Shown here one piece after another: positions 1 through 7,465 of a DNA stretch of 35,656 bases. The DNA is from an uncultured Anaerolineaceae bacterium (GTDB taxonomy: Bacteria; Chloroflexota; Anaerolineae; Anaerolineales; Anaerolineaceae), in contig CAKMKJ010000050.1 in NCBI GenBank assembly GCA_927443345.1, positions 1 through 35,656 of the forward strand. The letters run 5' to 3'. Every line of letters begins with the position of its first letter. Within the stretch, counting starts at the first letter, position 1. Under the pieces are notes generated by a model. The model was not told where the DNA came from. It did not search any database and saw only the letters and a list, made by a program, of their open reading frames with translations. The translations under genes and the position numbers were made by a program.

Positions 1-159
1 CGCGTTATCGATCTGATCGTATGCCCGAAATTCTGCGTGTCCTAAAAATCCACAGTATTTGGTGATGGCAGCCGTCAGGGTCGTCTTTCCATGGTCAATG
101 TGACCCATCGTGCCAATATTCAAATGCGGTTTGTTTCGTTCGAACTTCTGCTTGGCCAT
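1..159 (-). CDS. tuf: Elongation factor Tu, N-terminal 53 residues (cut by window edge)
   Basis: EF-Tu is the GTPase that delivers aminoacyl-tRNA to the ribosome. The visible 53 residues start [20 protein letters not shown] and include the G1/P-loop GHIDHGKT at residues 19-26, followed by the usual LTAAITK helix. The ATG (157-159 on the plus strand) is preceded on the coding strand by AAGGAGAGG, a strong ribosome binding site. The gene runs off the window at base 1. It sits directly downstream of three tRNA genes on the same strand, the familiar tRNA-tuf arrangement, so it is probably co-transcribed with them from the promoter near 613-641. The G1 box has Ile where Val is more common, which is a conservative change. 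Confidence 0.97.
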   Translation of the reverse strand, partial: MAKQKFERNKPHLNIGTMGHIDHGKTTLTAAITKYCGFLGHAEFRAYDQIDNA

Positions 160-217
160 GATCCTCTCCTTAAATAACCATTTATTCGCTTAGTATTTTT
201 GTACAACCGGCAAAAAG

Positions 218-290
218 AGCCCTCAATGGGAATTGGACCCATGACCTCGCCCTTACCAAGGGCGCGCTCTACCAACTGAGCTATGAGGGC
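218..290 (-). tRNA. tRNA-Thr (anticodon GGT)
   Basis: This is a 73-nt cloverleaf on the minus strand. The acceptor stem pairs GCCCTCA with TGAGGGC, followed by discriminator T. The D arm reads AGCTCAGTTGGTAGAGC, the anticodon loop TTGGTAA gives GGT, and the T arm contains the expected GGTCCAATTCC-type loop. CCA is not encoded. It is the last tRNA before tuf, the position of thrT in the E. coli thrU-tyrU-glyT-thrT-tufB operon. Confidence 0.95.
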
Positions 291-336
291 TTGCCGATGA
301 TGGGGCCAATCTTGGTAGAGTAAAGCCCCAGTCGAG

Positions 337-420
337 TGGACGGTGAAGGATTCGAACCTCCGAAGGCGTGTCGCCAACTGATTTACAGTCAGTCCCCGTT
401 GGCCACTTGGGTAACCGTCC
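337..420 (-). tRNA. tRNA-Tyr (anticodon GTA)
   Basis: This is an 84-nt class II tRNA on the minus strand. The acceptor stem pairs GGACGGT with ACCGTCC and the discriminator is A. The anticodon loop CTGTAAA gives GTA. The long variable arm and the T loop GGTTCGAATCC are as expected for bacterial tRNA-Tyr. CCA is not encoded. It lies between two tRNA-Thr genes. Confidence 0.95.
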
Positions 421-492
421 TAATTCGAGCCGTTACCGGTTCGCAAGTGAGGGCATCTGTGAAGATGTGTCTCACTCAACAACCTGTAACTG

Positions 493-565
493 AGCCGATG
501 ATGAGGTTCGAACTCATGACCTCCCGCTTACAAGGCGGATGCTCTACCAACTGAGCTACACCGGC
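493..565 (-). tRNA. tRNA-Thr (anticodon TGT)
   Basis: This is a 73-nt cloverleaf on the minus strand with acceptor pairing GCCGGTG/CATCGGC including one G-T pair. The D arm is AGCTCAGTTGGTAGAGC, the anticodon loop CTTGTAA gives TGT, and the T loop is GTTCGAAC. CCA is not encoded. It is the first gene of the tRNA-tuf transcript and corresponds in position to E. coli thrU. Confidence 0.95.
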
Positions 566-612
566 AATGCATGTACTTATTAAATTTTTAAGTTGCGTGC
601 ACAGCGTGCTAG

Positions 613-641
613 ATTATACCAAAGCTAATTTACTTCGGCAA
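613..641 (-). promoter_or_regulatory. Promoter of the tRNA-tuf operon
   Basis: On the minus strand a perfect -10 TATAAT (plus-strand 613-618) lies 17 bases downstream of a -35 TTGCCG (636-641). Transcription would start near base 606, about 40 bases before the first tRNA-Thr. Spacing and hexamers fit a sigma-70-type promoter. Confidence 0.8.
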
Positions 642-651
642 GGTTATTCGT

Positions 652-676
652 AGAAATAAAAATCACCCGCAGGTGA
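652..676 (-). terminator. Rho-independent terminator closing the 4719-740 operon
   Basis: On the minus strand, downstream of the toroid pseudogene stop, TCACC-TGCG-GGTGA forms a 5-bp stem with a 4-nt loop (663-676), followed by TTTTTATTTCT. It lies just upstream of the tRNA operon promoter, so it would also insulate that promoter. The short stem keeps confidence moderate. Confidence 0.6.
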
Positions 677-739
677 ACGGGCTTACTTATATCAAAGCAT
701 GGGTGAACCGTCAAGGATAATGTGTTCTATTTAATGAAA

Positions 740-1691
740 TCAGATCCGCGAGGCAGCTTTTAAGATACCTAACGCCTCTGCTGTGACAAAAGGATTGAAT
801 TGCCGTTTACTGGTGCCGCCCCAATCTACCAAAGAGTGACCTGTTTGAGTCTTATGTGAGTGTTGGTAGTATTTGGCTTCTGCTCGAAATCCGCCATCGA
901 GCAGCCGCCTGGATTCAAGAAGATCAAGTGCATCTTTGCAGCGCGGATCGTTTATCAGTCCACATTCAACCATGGTACGCAGGCCATAAAGGTAATCATA
1001 GTGCCAGTATGCCGGGTAAGCTGGTTTGGTGAATTCAGGGTTGATGGCGATTCCGGTTGCAGGGTTTTTATAAAGGAAACGAGATAGAAATCGTTCTGCT
1101 GCGCTGTCTCGTGCTATTTTGATTTTCTCATCACCTGATGCCAGCCAGAAAGCGTTTAATGCCCTTAAAGGAATGCATGACTCATGGATGGGATGCTTCA
1201 GGGTGCTTGTCACAATTCCAGCCGCCGTCAGGCCACTGCCACTTGATCAGCATATGCACCAGGTGCTCCACACGAGAATCAGCCAGGCCCAGTCTTAATA
1301 ACGAAAAGACAGCGCCGCCTTCTTGACAAGCACAACGCCGCCAACGTCCATTAATGAGTGGGATGGCCTTTAATCGACCTGGATCAAGCAGCCACTCAAG
1401 CGTCTGTTCTCGTAATGGTATTAATGTTTCATCACCATAAGGATACCCCATGTCTGCCAATACCAAAAATGTCCAAAACGAACCATTCCATTTTTGGTAA
1501 GCGTGCCAGGGAAACCTGTCTTGAGAATCTCGTGACCCCAGCATGGTCTGCACACGAGATGAGTTCTTAACCTCCAGCCTGAGTGAGATCATTTCTGATG
1601 AATGCTCGTTTTGATTAAGAAAATTTTTCTTATAGATGTACCGCACTGAAGGTTCGGATGATAATTCAATGAGATTTACGATATCCAACAT
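740..1691 (-). pseudogene. Alpha-toroid (prenyltransferase/squalene-cyclase-like) protein, frameshifted
   Basis: Two overlapping minus-strand frames read as one protein. The first (1691 down to 1182, 169 residues) starts at an ATG with GGAGG eight bases upstream and contains the repeats FPWHAYQKWNG and PDGGWNCDKHPE. It stops in frame at 1182. The second continues from about 1205 to 740 with HESCIPLRAL and LDGGFRAEAKYY. Gly/Trp-rich repeats of the DGGWNCD kind are typical of the alpha-alpha toroid fold of terpenoid cyclases and prenyltransferases; no DxDD-type catalytic motif is evident, so catalysis is doubtful. The break lies in the phrase that should read NCDKHPEAS...HESCIPLR, so one extra base or two missing bases would restore it. 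The start overlaps the end of the upstream esterase by 26 bases, so it is the last gene of the operon. A sequencing error is possible. Confidence 0.7.
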
Positions 1692-2541
1692 TTTTATCCT
1701 CCAAACTCTTTAATAAAAATTTAAGCGGAATGTGTACGCGCTTTCGCCAATCAGTTTCGCTGTGAATGTGACCCTCAAATTTACGGGTGATCCAATTCTC
1801 TTCAGAGATAAACTTATTTTCTTTCAATATTATGTCAGCCTTTTTTTGATATGGCTCATAGGTACGGTCAAGTGTTTTTGTGCCGTAGTCAAAATAAAAC
1901 TTATGAGTTGCCGGATCTGGAAGATGCTCCTTCAGATACTTTAGCGCAATGCCACTCGCAATTGGAAAAGCAGTTGAGATACATCCCGCGCCGCTGAAAA
2001 CTTGTGGGTATTCACACATGGCGTACATCGAGATTAATCCACCCATACTTGACCCCATTACAAAAGTGTTTGATGGGTCGGACAAAGTGCGATAATGGAC
2101 ATCGATGTAAGGCTTTACTTCCTCAACGATGAATTTTAGATAATTATCTGAACAAAGATCCCCTTTTTCTTGATGGTTCATCTGAAAAACCATTAGATGA
2201 TAAGCCAATGTATGTGGGAGTTTTTGAGGCATGTATTCAAAGCCTCGTTTTTCGGTAGACCACATACCCACAACGATTGTAGGACGAATCTTTGATTCAG
2301 TCATCAAGCGTGTAATGGTTTCGTCCATCCCCCAGTCAGCGTGACTAATTGAAGAAGTGGATGGATCAAACAGGTTCTGTCCGTCATGCATGTAAAGTAC
2401 GGCGAATTTTTGATGCTTATTTTCATCGTATTGTGGAGGAGTCCAGACATCTACAATGCGTGGAATGACAAAATTTGAAACAAAGGGTTCCAGACGCTCA
2501 ATTTTTCCAACCAGGCCAGGAAATGTAAATGAAGTCATCAT
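1666..2541 (-). CDS. Alpha/beta hydrolase of the esterase D / enterochelin-esterase-like family
   Basis: The 291-residue protein carries the nucleophile elbow GSSMGG after a DPSNTFVM strand, and an early VLYMHDGQNLFD strand-loop typical of the esterase D (COG2819-like) family. A late GHIHSETDWRKR segment probably supplies the catalytic His. The family hydrolyses esters of varied substrates; the substrate here is unknown. No signal peptide is visible, so it is probably cytoplasmic. The chosen start is the ATG whose A is the last base of the preceding kinase's TAA (TAATG), with AGAGGG directly upstream; a second ATG follows immediately and is equally possible. A longer open frame reaches 2610 but lies inside the kinase gene. 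Its end overlaps the toroid gene by 26 bases. Confidence 0.85.
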   Translation of the reverse strand: MMTSFTFPGLVGKIERLEPFVSNFVIPRIVDVWTPPQYDENKHQKFAVLYMHDGQNLFDPSTSSISHADWGMDETITRLMTESKIRPTIVVGMWSTEKRGFEYMPQKLPHTLAYHLMVFQMNHQEKGDLCSDNYLKFIVEEVKPYIDVHYRTLSDPSNTFVMGSSMGGLISMYAMCEYPQVFSGAGCISTAFPIASGIALKYLKEHLPDPATHKFYFDYGTKTLDRTYEPYQKKADIILKENKFISEENWITRKFEGHIHSETDWRKRVHIPLKFLLKSLEDKNVGYRKSH

Positions 2542-3446
2542 TACCCTCTTTGATAGTGATCCATCAAATCCCTGGTGATCATGCAGTCTGAAGTGGCCCG
2601 TTGAGCACATTTATAGCGGGCGGAGATTTGTCCGCGCTGAACTGACTCTTCAAGTGAACACCCCTCCAAAACATGGCTGGTCAAAAACCCGACTGCCAGG
2701 GCATCTCCTGCGCCATTCGTATCCACCACAGGGAGATCAATATTTACAGGCGGAAAATATTGAACCCTATTACCAGTTCCAAGCGCACAACCTCTCTCAC
2801 CCATACCTGAAATGATCACAAGAGACGGATTCTTTTGTAGATAGTAGTGCATTAAGGGGGCAGGATCAGGATGGTTGGCCGCCGAGAAAAACAAAATATC
2901 GGCCATTTTTACAAAATCAGTCCGGTAAGGGTCTTCAAACTCCACGACGTCTTGAATATCACAGGCAATGGTCACACCAGCTTGCCTTGCGACAGGCAGC
3001 AAATTACGCGCCCAATTGGGAATATTGAAATGGGCCAGTCGTGCACCTGCAAATATTTTTGCAGCAACATCCACCGGCGGACTGAGTTTCATATGGCTTT
3101 TGCCGTCATAAAAATTTTTTCGCTTGCCGCTGCGATACATAAAGTTGATACTGCGGCTGGTGCCCTGAGGATCGATGAAAAATCCATCAGTATTGATGCC
3201 TTCAAGCGTAAAAACTTTTTTAATGTAGTCGCCTGAAAAATCCGCACCGACGCAGCCGATAAAAGCGGTTGAAGCCCCACGTCGGGCATAACCGCGGCTT
3301 GCATATCCGCCGGCCTGACCCAAGACATCAATGTTTTCAGTGAAATTAGCTTCAACTGAAAAATCAATTTCGCCAGATTGGAAAAAAACATTGGTATCTA
3401 TGCCAACGTTTCCCACCACGACGACATCAACATTTTTAGAAGCCAT
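2541..3446 (-). CDS. PfkB-family carbohydrate kinase
   Basis: This 301-residue protein has the PfkB (ribokinase-like) layout. It starts with VVVVGNVGIDTNVF, continues with the GGYASRGYARRGASTAFIG substrate-binding region, and ends with the signature DTNGAGDALAVGF, whose Asp is the catalytic base and whose GAGD forms the anion hole. It should phosphorylate a sugar or nucleoside with ATP; the substrate cannot be told from sequence. ATG at 3446 is preceded by AAGGTGA. It starts 8 bases after the PhzF gene ends and its stop shares a base with the esterase start, so the genes are translationally coupled. Confidence 0.9.
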   Translation of the reverse strand: MASKNVDVVVVGNVGIDTNVFFQSGEIDFSVEANFTENIDVLGQAGGYASRGYARRGASTAFIGCVGADFSGDYIKKVFTLEGINTDGFFIDPQGTSRSINFMYRSGKRKNFYDGKSHMKLSPPVDVAAKIFAGARLAHFNIPNWARNLLPVARQAGVTIACDIQDVVEFEDPYRTDFVKMADILFFSAANHPDPAPLMHYYLQKNPSLVIISGMGERGCALGTGNRVQYFPPVNIDLPVVDTNGAGDALAVGFLTSHVLEGCSLEESVQRGQISARYKCAQRATSDCMITRDLMDHYQRG

Positions 3447-3454
3447 GAATCACC

Positions 3455-4246
3455 TTATGATAATAGTTTACCTGCGAACACGGTAACCGCCGTACCACCC
3501 ACATAAGTGCGGTCAGCGCTAATTCTCACATGTACGATTCCGCCGCGAGCAGAAACCTGCCGGGCAGTCAGATGGCTTTTGCCCAGTTTTTGCGCCCAAT
3601 ATGGACCCAAAAAGCAATGAGCGGACCCGGTAACCGGATCTTCGTCAATGCCAATCCAGGGGGCAAAATAACGGGAAACAAAATCAAACCCAGGGCTGGA
3701 GGATGGTGCAGTGACAGATAAAGCCCTGCCCTTGCGCAGCTTAAGAGCTGCGAAATCAGGTTTTAAGCCACGAACAATCCTCTCATCAGCGTATTCAAAA
3801 AGCCATTTTTCGCCGCTGATAAAAGAAAAATCCGGGCGAACTCCGACTGCGGTGATTATCTCTTCAGTAACATCAACCGGTTCGACCGGCGAGGAGGGAA
3901 AATCCATTTCGATCAGGTCATTACGTTGAGAGGCTGTGAGCCAGCCTGAACGGGTGAAAAAGCGGATAGTTTCTGCGGTTTTCGCTAACCCGGTTTGCCA
4001 GAGGATGTGCGCAGTGGACAGGGTGGCGTGTCCGCATAAATCCACCTCGACCTCAGGGGTGAACCACTGAAGATGATAGCCTCCCTGCTGCGGATGGACA
4101 AAAGCGGTCTCAGACAGATTCATTTCACGCGCTATGGATTGCATCCATTCTGTCTCAGCCTGCTGCTCCAACAACACCACTGCCGCGGGGTTGCCTGCAA
4201 ACAACTTGTCTGTGAAGGCGTCCACCTGATAGATTGGGATTGGCAT
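3455..4246 (-). CDS. PhzF-like isomerase
   Basis: The 263-residue protein begins MPIPIYQVDAFTDKLFAGNP, the conserved opening of the PhzF/DapF-like fold. The catalytic Glu is in MNLSETAFV. The GGYHLQWFTPEVEVDLCGHAT motif and the second-domain GIDEDPVTGSAHCFLGPYW motif are both intact. Family members isomerise small carboxylates or act as hydrolase-like enzymes; most standalone copies, such as this one outside any phenazine cluster, have unknown substrates. AGAGGA lies four bases before the ATG. It is the second gene of a five-gene operon, 17 bases after the DUF5680 gene. Confidence 0.92.
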   Translation of the reverse strand: MPIPIYQVDAFTDKLFAGNPAAVVLLEQQAETEWMQSIAREMNLSETAFVHPQQGGYHLQWFTPEVEVDLCGHATLSTAHILWQTGLAKTAETIRFFTRSGWLTASQRNDLIEMDFPSSPVEPVDVTEEIITAVGVRPDFSFISGEKWLFEYADERIVRGLKPDFAALKLRKGRALSVTAPSSSPGFDFVSRYFAPWIGIDEDPVTGSAHCFLGPYWAQKLGKSHLTARQVSARGGIVHVRISADRTYVGGTAVTVFAGKLLS

Positions 4247-4263
4247 ACAGTCCTCTGGAATAA

Positions 4264-4719
4264 TTATTCTCGAATTTCTCCGCCGTGAAAACTCAGGCGG
4301 TAGATGACCTGTTTTTTGAAAGAGATTGCTTCTTCACCTTCAAAAGAGATCAGAGTGCCCCTCCACGAACAATGAAACTCAAAATCATCTTCAGTATATA
4401 ACGAAGGTCCACGATAGGGGGCATCAGCCGGCGCTTTGGAGAGGGCAGCTTTCAGAAAGTGGCTAAAGCCATCGGGTACCTGCGCAGTCAACATTTTGCC
4501 GTAATAGTTCATTCCCCAAACCGCCACGCCCTTTTGCCAAACGGCCTCTTCGCCAATAAAATGGAAGCCGCCCAACCAGGTATCAATGTAGAGGTAAGGC
4601 TCTTCTTCATATTGCATGTCGTGTGAAAGTGGTCGTGATGTCTGGTCAGCAGGTTTGCCTGAAGCGTAGGTATTCTGCTTGGCACGGATTAGAAATTTGA
4701 CGAACTCTTTTGATAACAT
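4264..4719 (-). CDS. DUF5680 domain protein
   Basis: The 151-residue protein matches the DUF5680 pattern as I remember it: FLIRAKQNTYA near the start, RPLSHDMQYEEEPYLYIDTW, then FIGEEAVWQKGVAVWGMNYYG. In some bacteria this domain is fused behind a helix-turn-helix; here it stands alone. Function is unknown. The ATG is preceded by AAGAGGG. It is the first gene of the minus-strand operon running to 740, and the operon promoter should lie in the 94-bp gap shared with rarA. Confidence 0.8.
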   Translation of the reverse strand: MLSKEFVKFLIRAKQNTYASGKPADQTSRPLSHDMQYEEEPYLYIDTWLGGFHFIGEEAVWQKGVAVWGMNYYGKMLTAQVPDGFSHFLKAALSKAPADAPYRGPSLYTEDDFEFHCSWRGTLISFEGEEAISFKKQVIYRLSFHGGEIRE

Positions 4720-4765
4720 ATGGCCCTCTTAAATTGAAATGAAGTAATTATGAAACAGAATGAAC

Positions 4766-4771
4766 ATTATA
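4766..4771 (-). promoter_or_regulatory. Putative -10 box for the DUF5680-led operon
   Basis: A perfect TATAAT on the minus strand lies about 47 bases upstream of the ATG at 4719. I see no good -35 at 16-18 bases. The -10 overlaps an imperfect inverted repeat (AGGA-ATTATG-TCCT at 4771-4784), which could be an operator. Confidence 0.45.
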
Positions 4772-4798
4772 GGAATTATGTCCTAATTATATCATTTA

Positions 4799-4814
4799 TG
4801 CTACAATAATCAAA
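4799..4814 (+). promoter_or_regulatory. Extended -10 promoter of rarA, likely leaderless
   Basis: TGC followed by TACAAT (4802-4807) is an extended -10 element. Only six bases separate it from the rarA ATG at 4814, so transcription would begin at or next to the start codon. There is no Shine-Dalgarno sequence upstream of this ATG. The same spacing occurs before the genes at 19784 and 27348. Confidence 0.55.
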
Positions 4815-6160
4815 TGGATTTATTTGAACATGCGATGAATGAAAACCTGGCCTCAGAGGGGCCGCTGGCCGCGCGGCTGCGTCCGCGCACGCTGGATGAG
4901 TTTGTCGGTCAGGAACATATCATCGGAGAGGGCAAGCTGCTGCGCCGCGCGATCACGGCTGACAGGCTGTTTTCATCAATCATCTTCACCGGCCCACCGG
5001 GCACAGGCAAAACGACGCTGGCGCGATTGATTGCAGCCCACACTGAGGCGCATTTTGAAAGCATTTCTGCGGTACTGGCCGGTGTGGCAGAACTTCGGCG
5101 TGTCATCTCAGAAGCAACTGACCGGCGCAAACTTTACCGCAGACGCACCATCTTGTTTGTGGATGAGGTACACCGCTGGAACAAGGCGCAGCAAGACGCA
5201 CTGCTGCCGCATGTAGAAACCGGCATGATCACCCTGATCAGCGCCACCACCGAAAACCCCTACTTTGACGTCATTCCCGCGCTGGTCTCACGCTCGCGCA
5301 TTTTTCTACTGGAATCACTTACTCCTGAACACATGAGCACCATCCTCACGCGTGCGCTGACCGACCAGGAAGTGGGTTACGGCAAGCGCAATATACAATT
5401 CGACGAGGATGCCCGCGAACACCTGATACATATGGCAGGCGGGGATGCGCGCAACCTGCTAAACGCGATTGAACTCGCTGTAGAAAGCACACCCCCTGAA
5501 GGGGACGGCAGCACCCACATCACATTGGATGTGGCGCAAGAATCCATTCAGCGTCGGGCGCTGCTTTACGACCGTATGGGCGATGCGCATTACGACACGA
5601 TATCAGCTTTCATCAAATCGGTGCGCGGCTCAGACCCCGATGCGGCGCTCTACTGGCTGGCCAAGATGATCCTGGCCGGCGAGGATCCGCGTTTTATTTT
5701 GCGTCGATTGATTGTGCTGGCCGGTGAAGATATTGGGCTGGCTGACCCGCGCGGTATTCAGGTCGCCTCGGCGGCAGCCTATGCCTATGAATATATTGGC
5801 ATGCCCGAGGGCATTTATCCGATCGTGGAAGCGACATTATTTCTGGCCACGGCACCGAAATCCAACTCGGCTGGCGCTTTCTTCAAAGCCAGGGAGAGCA
5901 TCGAAACCCAGGGCAGCGGAGATGTTCCCATCCATTTGATGGACGGGAACCGCGATGCCAAAGGCTTTGGCCACGGCAAAGGCTACCAGTATCCACACAT
6001 GTTTGAAGGTCACTTCATCCCGCAGCAATACCTGCCAAGTAAGCTATTGGGTACACATTTCTATGAACCTTCTGACCAGGGCTATGAGGGTCAGATGTCA
6101 GCATGGCTGACGCGCTGGCGCACAGCACAGGAACAGGCATTAGGCAAAAAAGAACAGTAA
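4814..6160 (+). CDS. rarA: Replication-associated recombination protein A (RarA/MgsA, AAA+ ATPase)
   Basis: RarA is a clamp-loader-like AAA+ ATPase acting at stalled replication forks. The 448-residue length is normal. It opens with the RLRPRTLDEFVGQEHI phrase of the family. Walker A is GPPGTGKTT (about 60-68), Walker B is LFVDEVH (about 114-120) and the sensor region reads SATTENPYF. The C-terminal tetramerisation region contains the diagnostic EDIGLADPRG and FFKARE stretches. The start codon has no ribosome binding site and sits six bases after a -10 box. A histidine phosphatase gene follows 17 bases downstream and is probably co-transcribed. Confidence 0.96.
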   Translation: MDLFEHAMNENLASEGPLAARLRPRTLDEFVGQEHIIGEGKLLRRAITADRLFSSIIFTGPPGTGKTTLARLIAAHTEAHFESISAVLAGVAELRRVISEATDRRKLYRRRTILFVDEVHRWNKAQQDALLPHVETGMITLISATTENPYFDVIPALVSRSRIFLLESLTPEHMSTILTRALTDQEVGYGKRNIQFDEDAREHLIHMAGGDARNLLNAIELAVESTPPEGDGSTHITLDVAQESIQRRALLYDRMGDAHYDTISAFIKSVRGSDPDAALYWLAKMILAGEDPRFILRRLIVLAGEDIGLADPRGIQVASAAAYAYEYIGMPEGIYPIVEATLFLATAPKSNSAGAFFKARESIETQGSGDVPIHLMDGNRDAKGFGHGKGYQYPHMFEGHFIPQQYLPSKLLGTHFYEPSDQGYEGQMSAWLTRWRTAQEQALGKKEQ

Positions 6161-6177
6161 AACAACGGGGAGGGGTT

Positions 6178-6774
6178 ATGGCAATTATTTACCTGGTGAG
6201 ACACGGCAGAACGGATTTCATTGGCAAGAAATTGTGCGGCAACCTGCCTGGTATCCATTTGAATGAAGAAGGGCGAGTCCAGGCGCAAAAAGCGGCTGGG
6301 TGTTTGAGCAACTTTCCAATCAAGGCGATCTATTCCAGCCCAATTGAGCGCGCCATGGAGACCGCGAAAATTATCGGCTCCAAATCTGGTCTAGAGATAG
6401 ACCCTGTTGATTTCCTGCGAGAAATCCATTTTGGCGATCTGCAAGGCATGGGAGGAAAAGATCTGACAGATCACCCATTGTGGATAAAATTTAACAGCGA
6501 ACCTTGTGATATTCATTTTCCAAATGGAGAGAGTGTGTCAGAGGTTTATAATCGGGTTTCAAAAGGATTGGAATTAATATCTCAACAATACGACAAAGAG
6601 GATCAAATCGCCTGCGTGGCACATAGTGATGTGCTGCGTCTGGCTGTATGCTGGGTGCTAGAATTGCCATTGGATCATTTTCACCGGCTGACGATTGACC
6701 CGGCCAGTATTTCAAAAATCGAAATCACACCAGAACGCAAAAAACTTAGACTATTGAATCTTCAGCCCGATTAG
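6178..6774 (+). CDS. Histidine phosphatase superfamily protein (phosphoglycerate-mutase-like)
   Basis: The 198-residue protein has the catalytic LVRHGRTD motif at residues 6-13 (phospho-accepting His9), YSSPIERAMETA, the acid/base region REIHFGDLQGM and the second His in CVAHSDVLR. These are the RHG-family active-site elements. The branch resembles GpmB/CobC-type small-molecule phosphatases; the substrate is unknown. I chose the ATG at 6178 because GGGGAGGGG lies just before it; a longer frame from 6103 lies inside rarA. The stop overlaps the convergent rdgB stop by three bases. Confidence 0.9.
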   Translation: MAIIYLVRHGRTDFIGKKLCGNLPGIHLNEEGRVQAQKAAGCLSNFPIKAIYSSPIERAMETAKIIGSKSGLEIDPVDFLREIHFGDLQGMGGKDLTDHPLWIKFNSEPCDIHFPNGESVSEVYNRVSKGLELISQQYDKEDQIACVAHSDVLRLAVCWVLELPLDHFHRLTIDPASISKIEITPERKKLRLLNLQPD

Positions 6775-7358
6775 TCTTTTATCAAATATTGAATCGCTTT
6801 GTTGACCGCCACAGCCCGGTGGCTGATCTGGTTCTTTTCTGGCATGGGCAAGTCTGCAAGGGTTCTATCGGCTTGTGGAACCCAGAAGAGGCGGTCGTAG
6901 CCAAAACCGTATTCGCCGCTCTCACGGGTGATAATCTCACCCTGCACCTCGCCATCGAAATATTGCGTGGGCATGCCAGGGGCAGCCACAGCCACTGAAC
7001 ACACAAAACGCGCCAGCCAGGGAGTGGCTTTATCTGCCAACTCCGCCAGCAGTTTGGCACGGCGGTCAGCATCTGTGGCGCCGGCGGTGGGCACGTAACG
7101 CTTGGAGTGCAATCCTGGCCGCCCATCCAGGGCTGCGACCTCAAGGCCGGTATCATCCGCCAGGGTCACGAGTCCAGAAAGCTGACACAAAGTCTCGGCC
7201 TTTAGCGCTGCGTTTTCAGCATAGGTAGAGCCTGTTTCATCTACATCCGTGTCAATGCCAAGATCCGTAGGGAAACACAATTCAAACGGAAAGCCCTCAA
7301 ACAAAGCGGAAATCTCTGCTTTCTTACCTTTATTATTAGTCGCAATGAGAATTTTCAT
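6771..7358 (-). CDS. rdgB: XTP/dITP pyrophosphatase (RdgB/HAM1 family)
   Basis: RdgB hydrolyses non-canonical purine NTPs (ITP, XTP, dITP) to the monophosphate, keeping them out of nucleic acids. The 195-residue length is standard. Motifs seen are ATNNKGKKAEI near the N-terminus, LADDTGLEVAALDGRPGLHS with the metal-binding acidic residues, YGFGYDRLFWVP, and KNQISHRAVAVNKA near the end. AAAGGG precedes the ATG. The gene is convergent with the histidine phosphatase and divergent from the DUF177-sigma operon. Confidence 0.96.
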   Translation of the reverse strand: MKILIATNNKGKKAEISALFEGFPFELCFPTDLGIDTDVDETGSTYAENAALKAETLCQLSGLVTLADDTGLEVAALDGRPGLHSKRYVPTAGATDADRRAKLLAELADKATPWLARFVCSVAVAAPGMPTQYFDGEVQGEIITRESGEYGFGYDRLFWVPQADRTLADLPMPEKNQISHRAVAVNKAIQYLIKD

Positions 7359-7396
7359 TTTTACCCTTTAATATTTATGAATAATATCATAAAAAA

Positions 7397-7425
7397 TTGA
7401 CTTCGATAAACCGGTATGCTATAAT
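7397..7425 (+). promoter_or_regulatory. Strong sigma-70-type promoter of the DUF177-sigma operon
   Basis: TTGACT (7397-7402), a 17-base spacer, TGC, then a perfect TATAAT (7420-7425) give a near-consensus promoter with an extended -10. The start would be near 7432, leaving a leader of about 34 bases. Confidence 0.85.
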
Positions 7426-7465
7426 TTGAATCGTTGAAATTATATCCTTGTAAACGGCCGACACC

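Noticed and set aside
120-377. Minus-strand open frame over the tuf start and two tRNA genes
   Set aside because: It reads through tRNA-Tyr and tRNA-Thr; the LIAQLVERA-type peptide is a common artefact of translated tRNA genes.
421-492. Possible fourth tRNA (Gly) between the tRNA-Thr(TGT) and tRNA-Tyr genes
   Set aside because: No acceptor, anticodon or T-arm pairing can be drawn on the minus strand.
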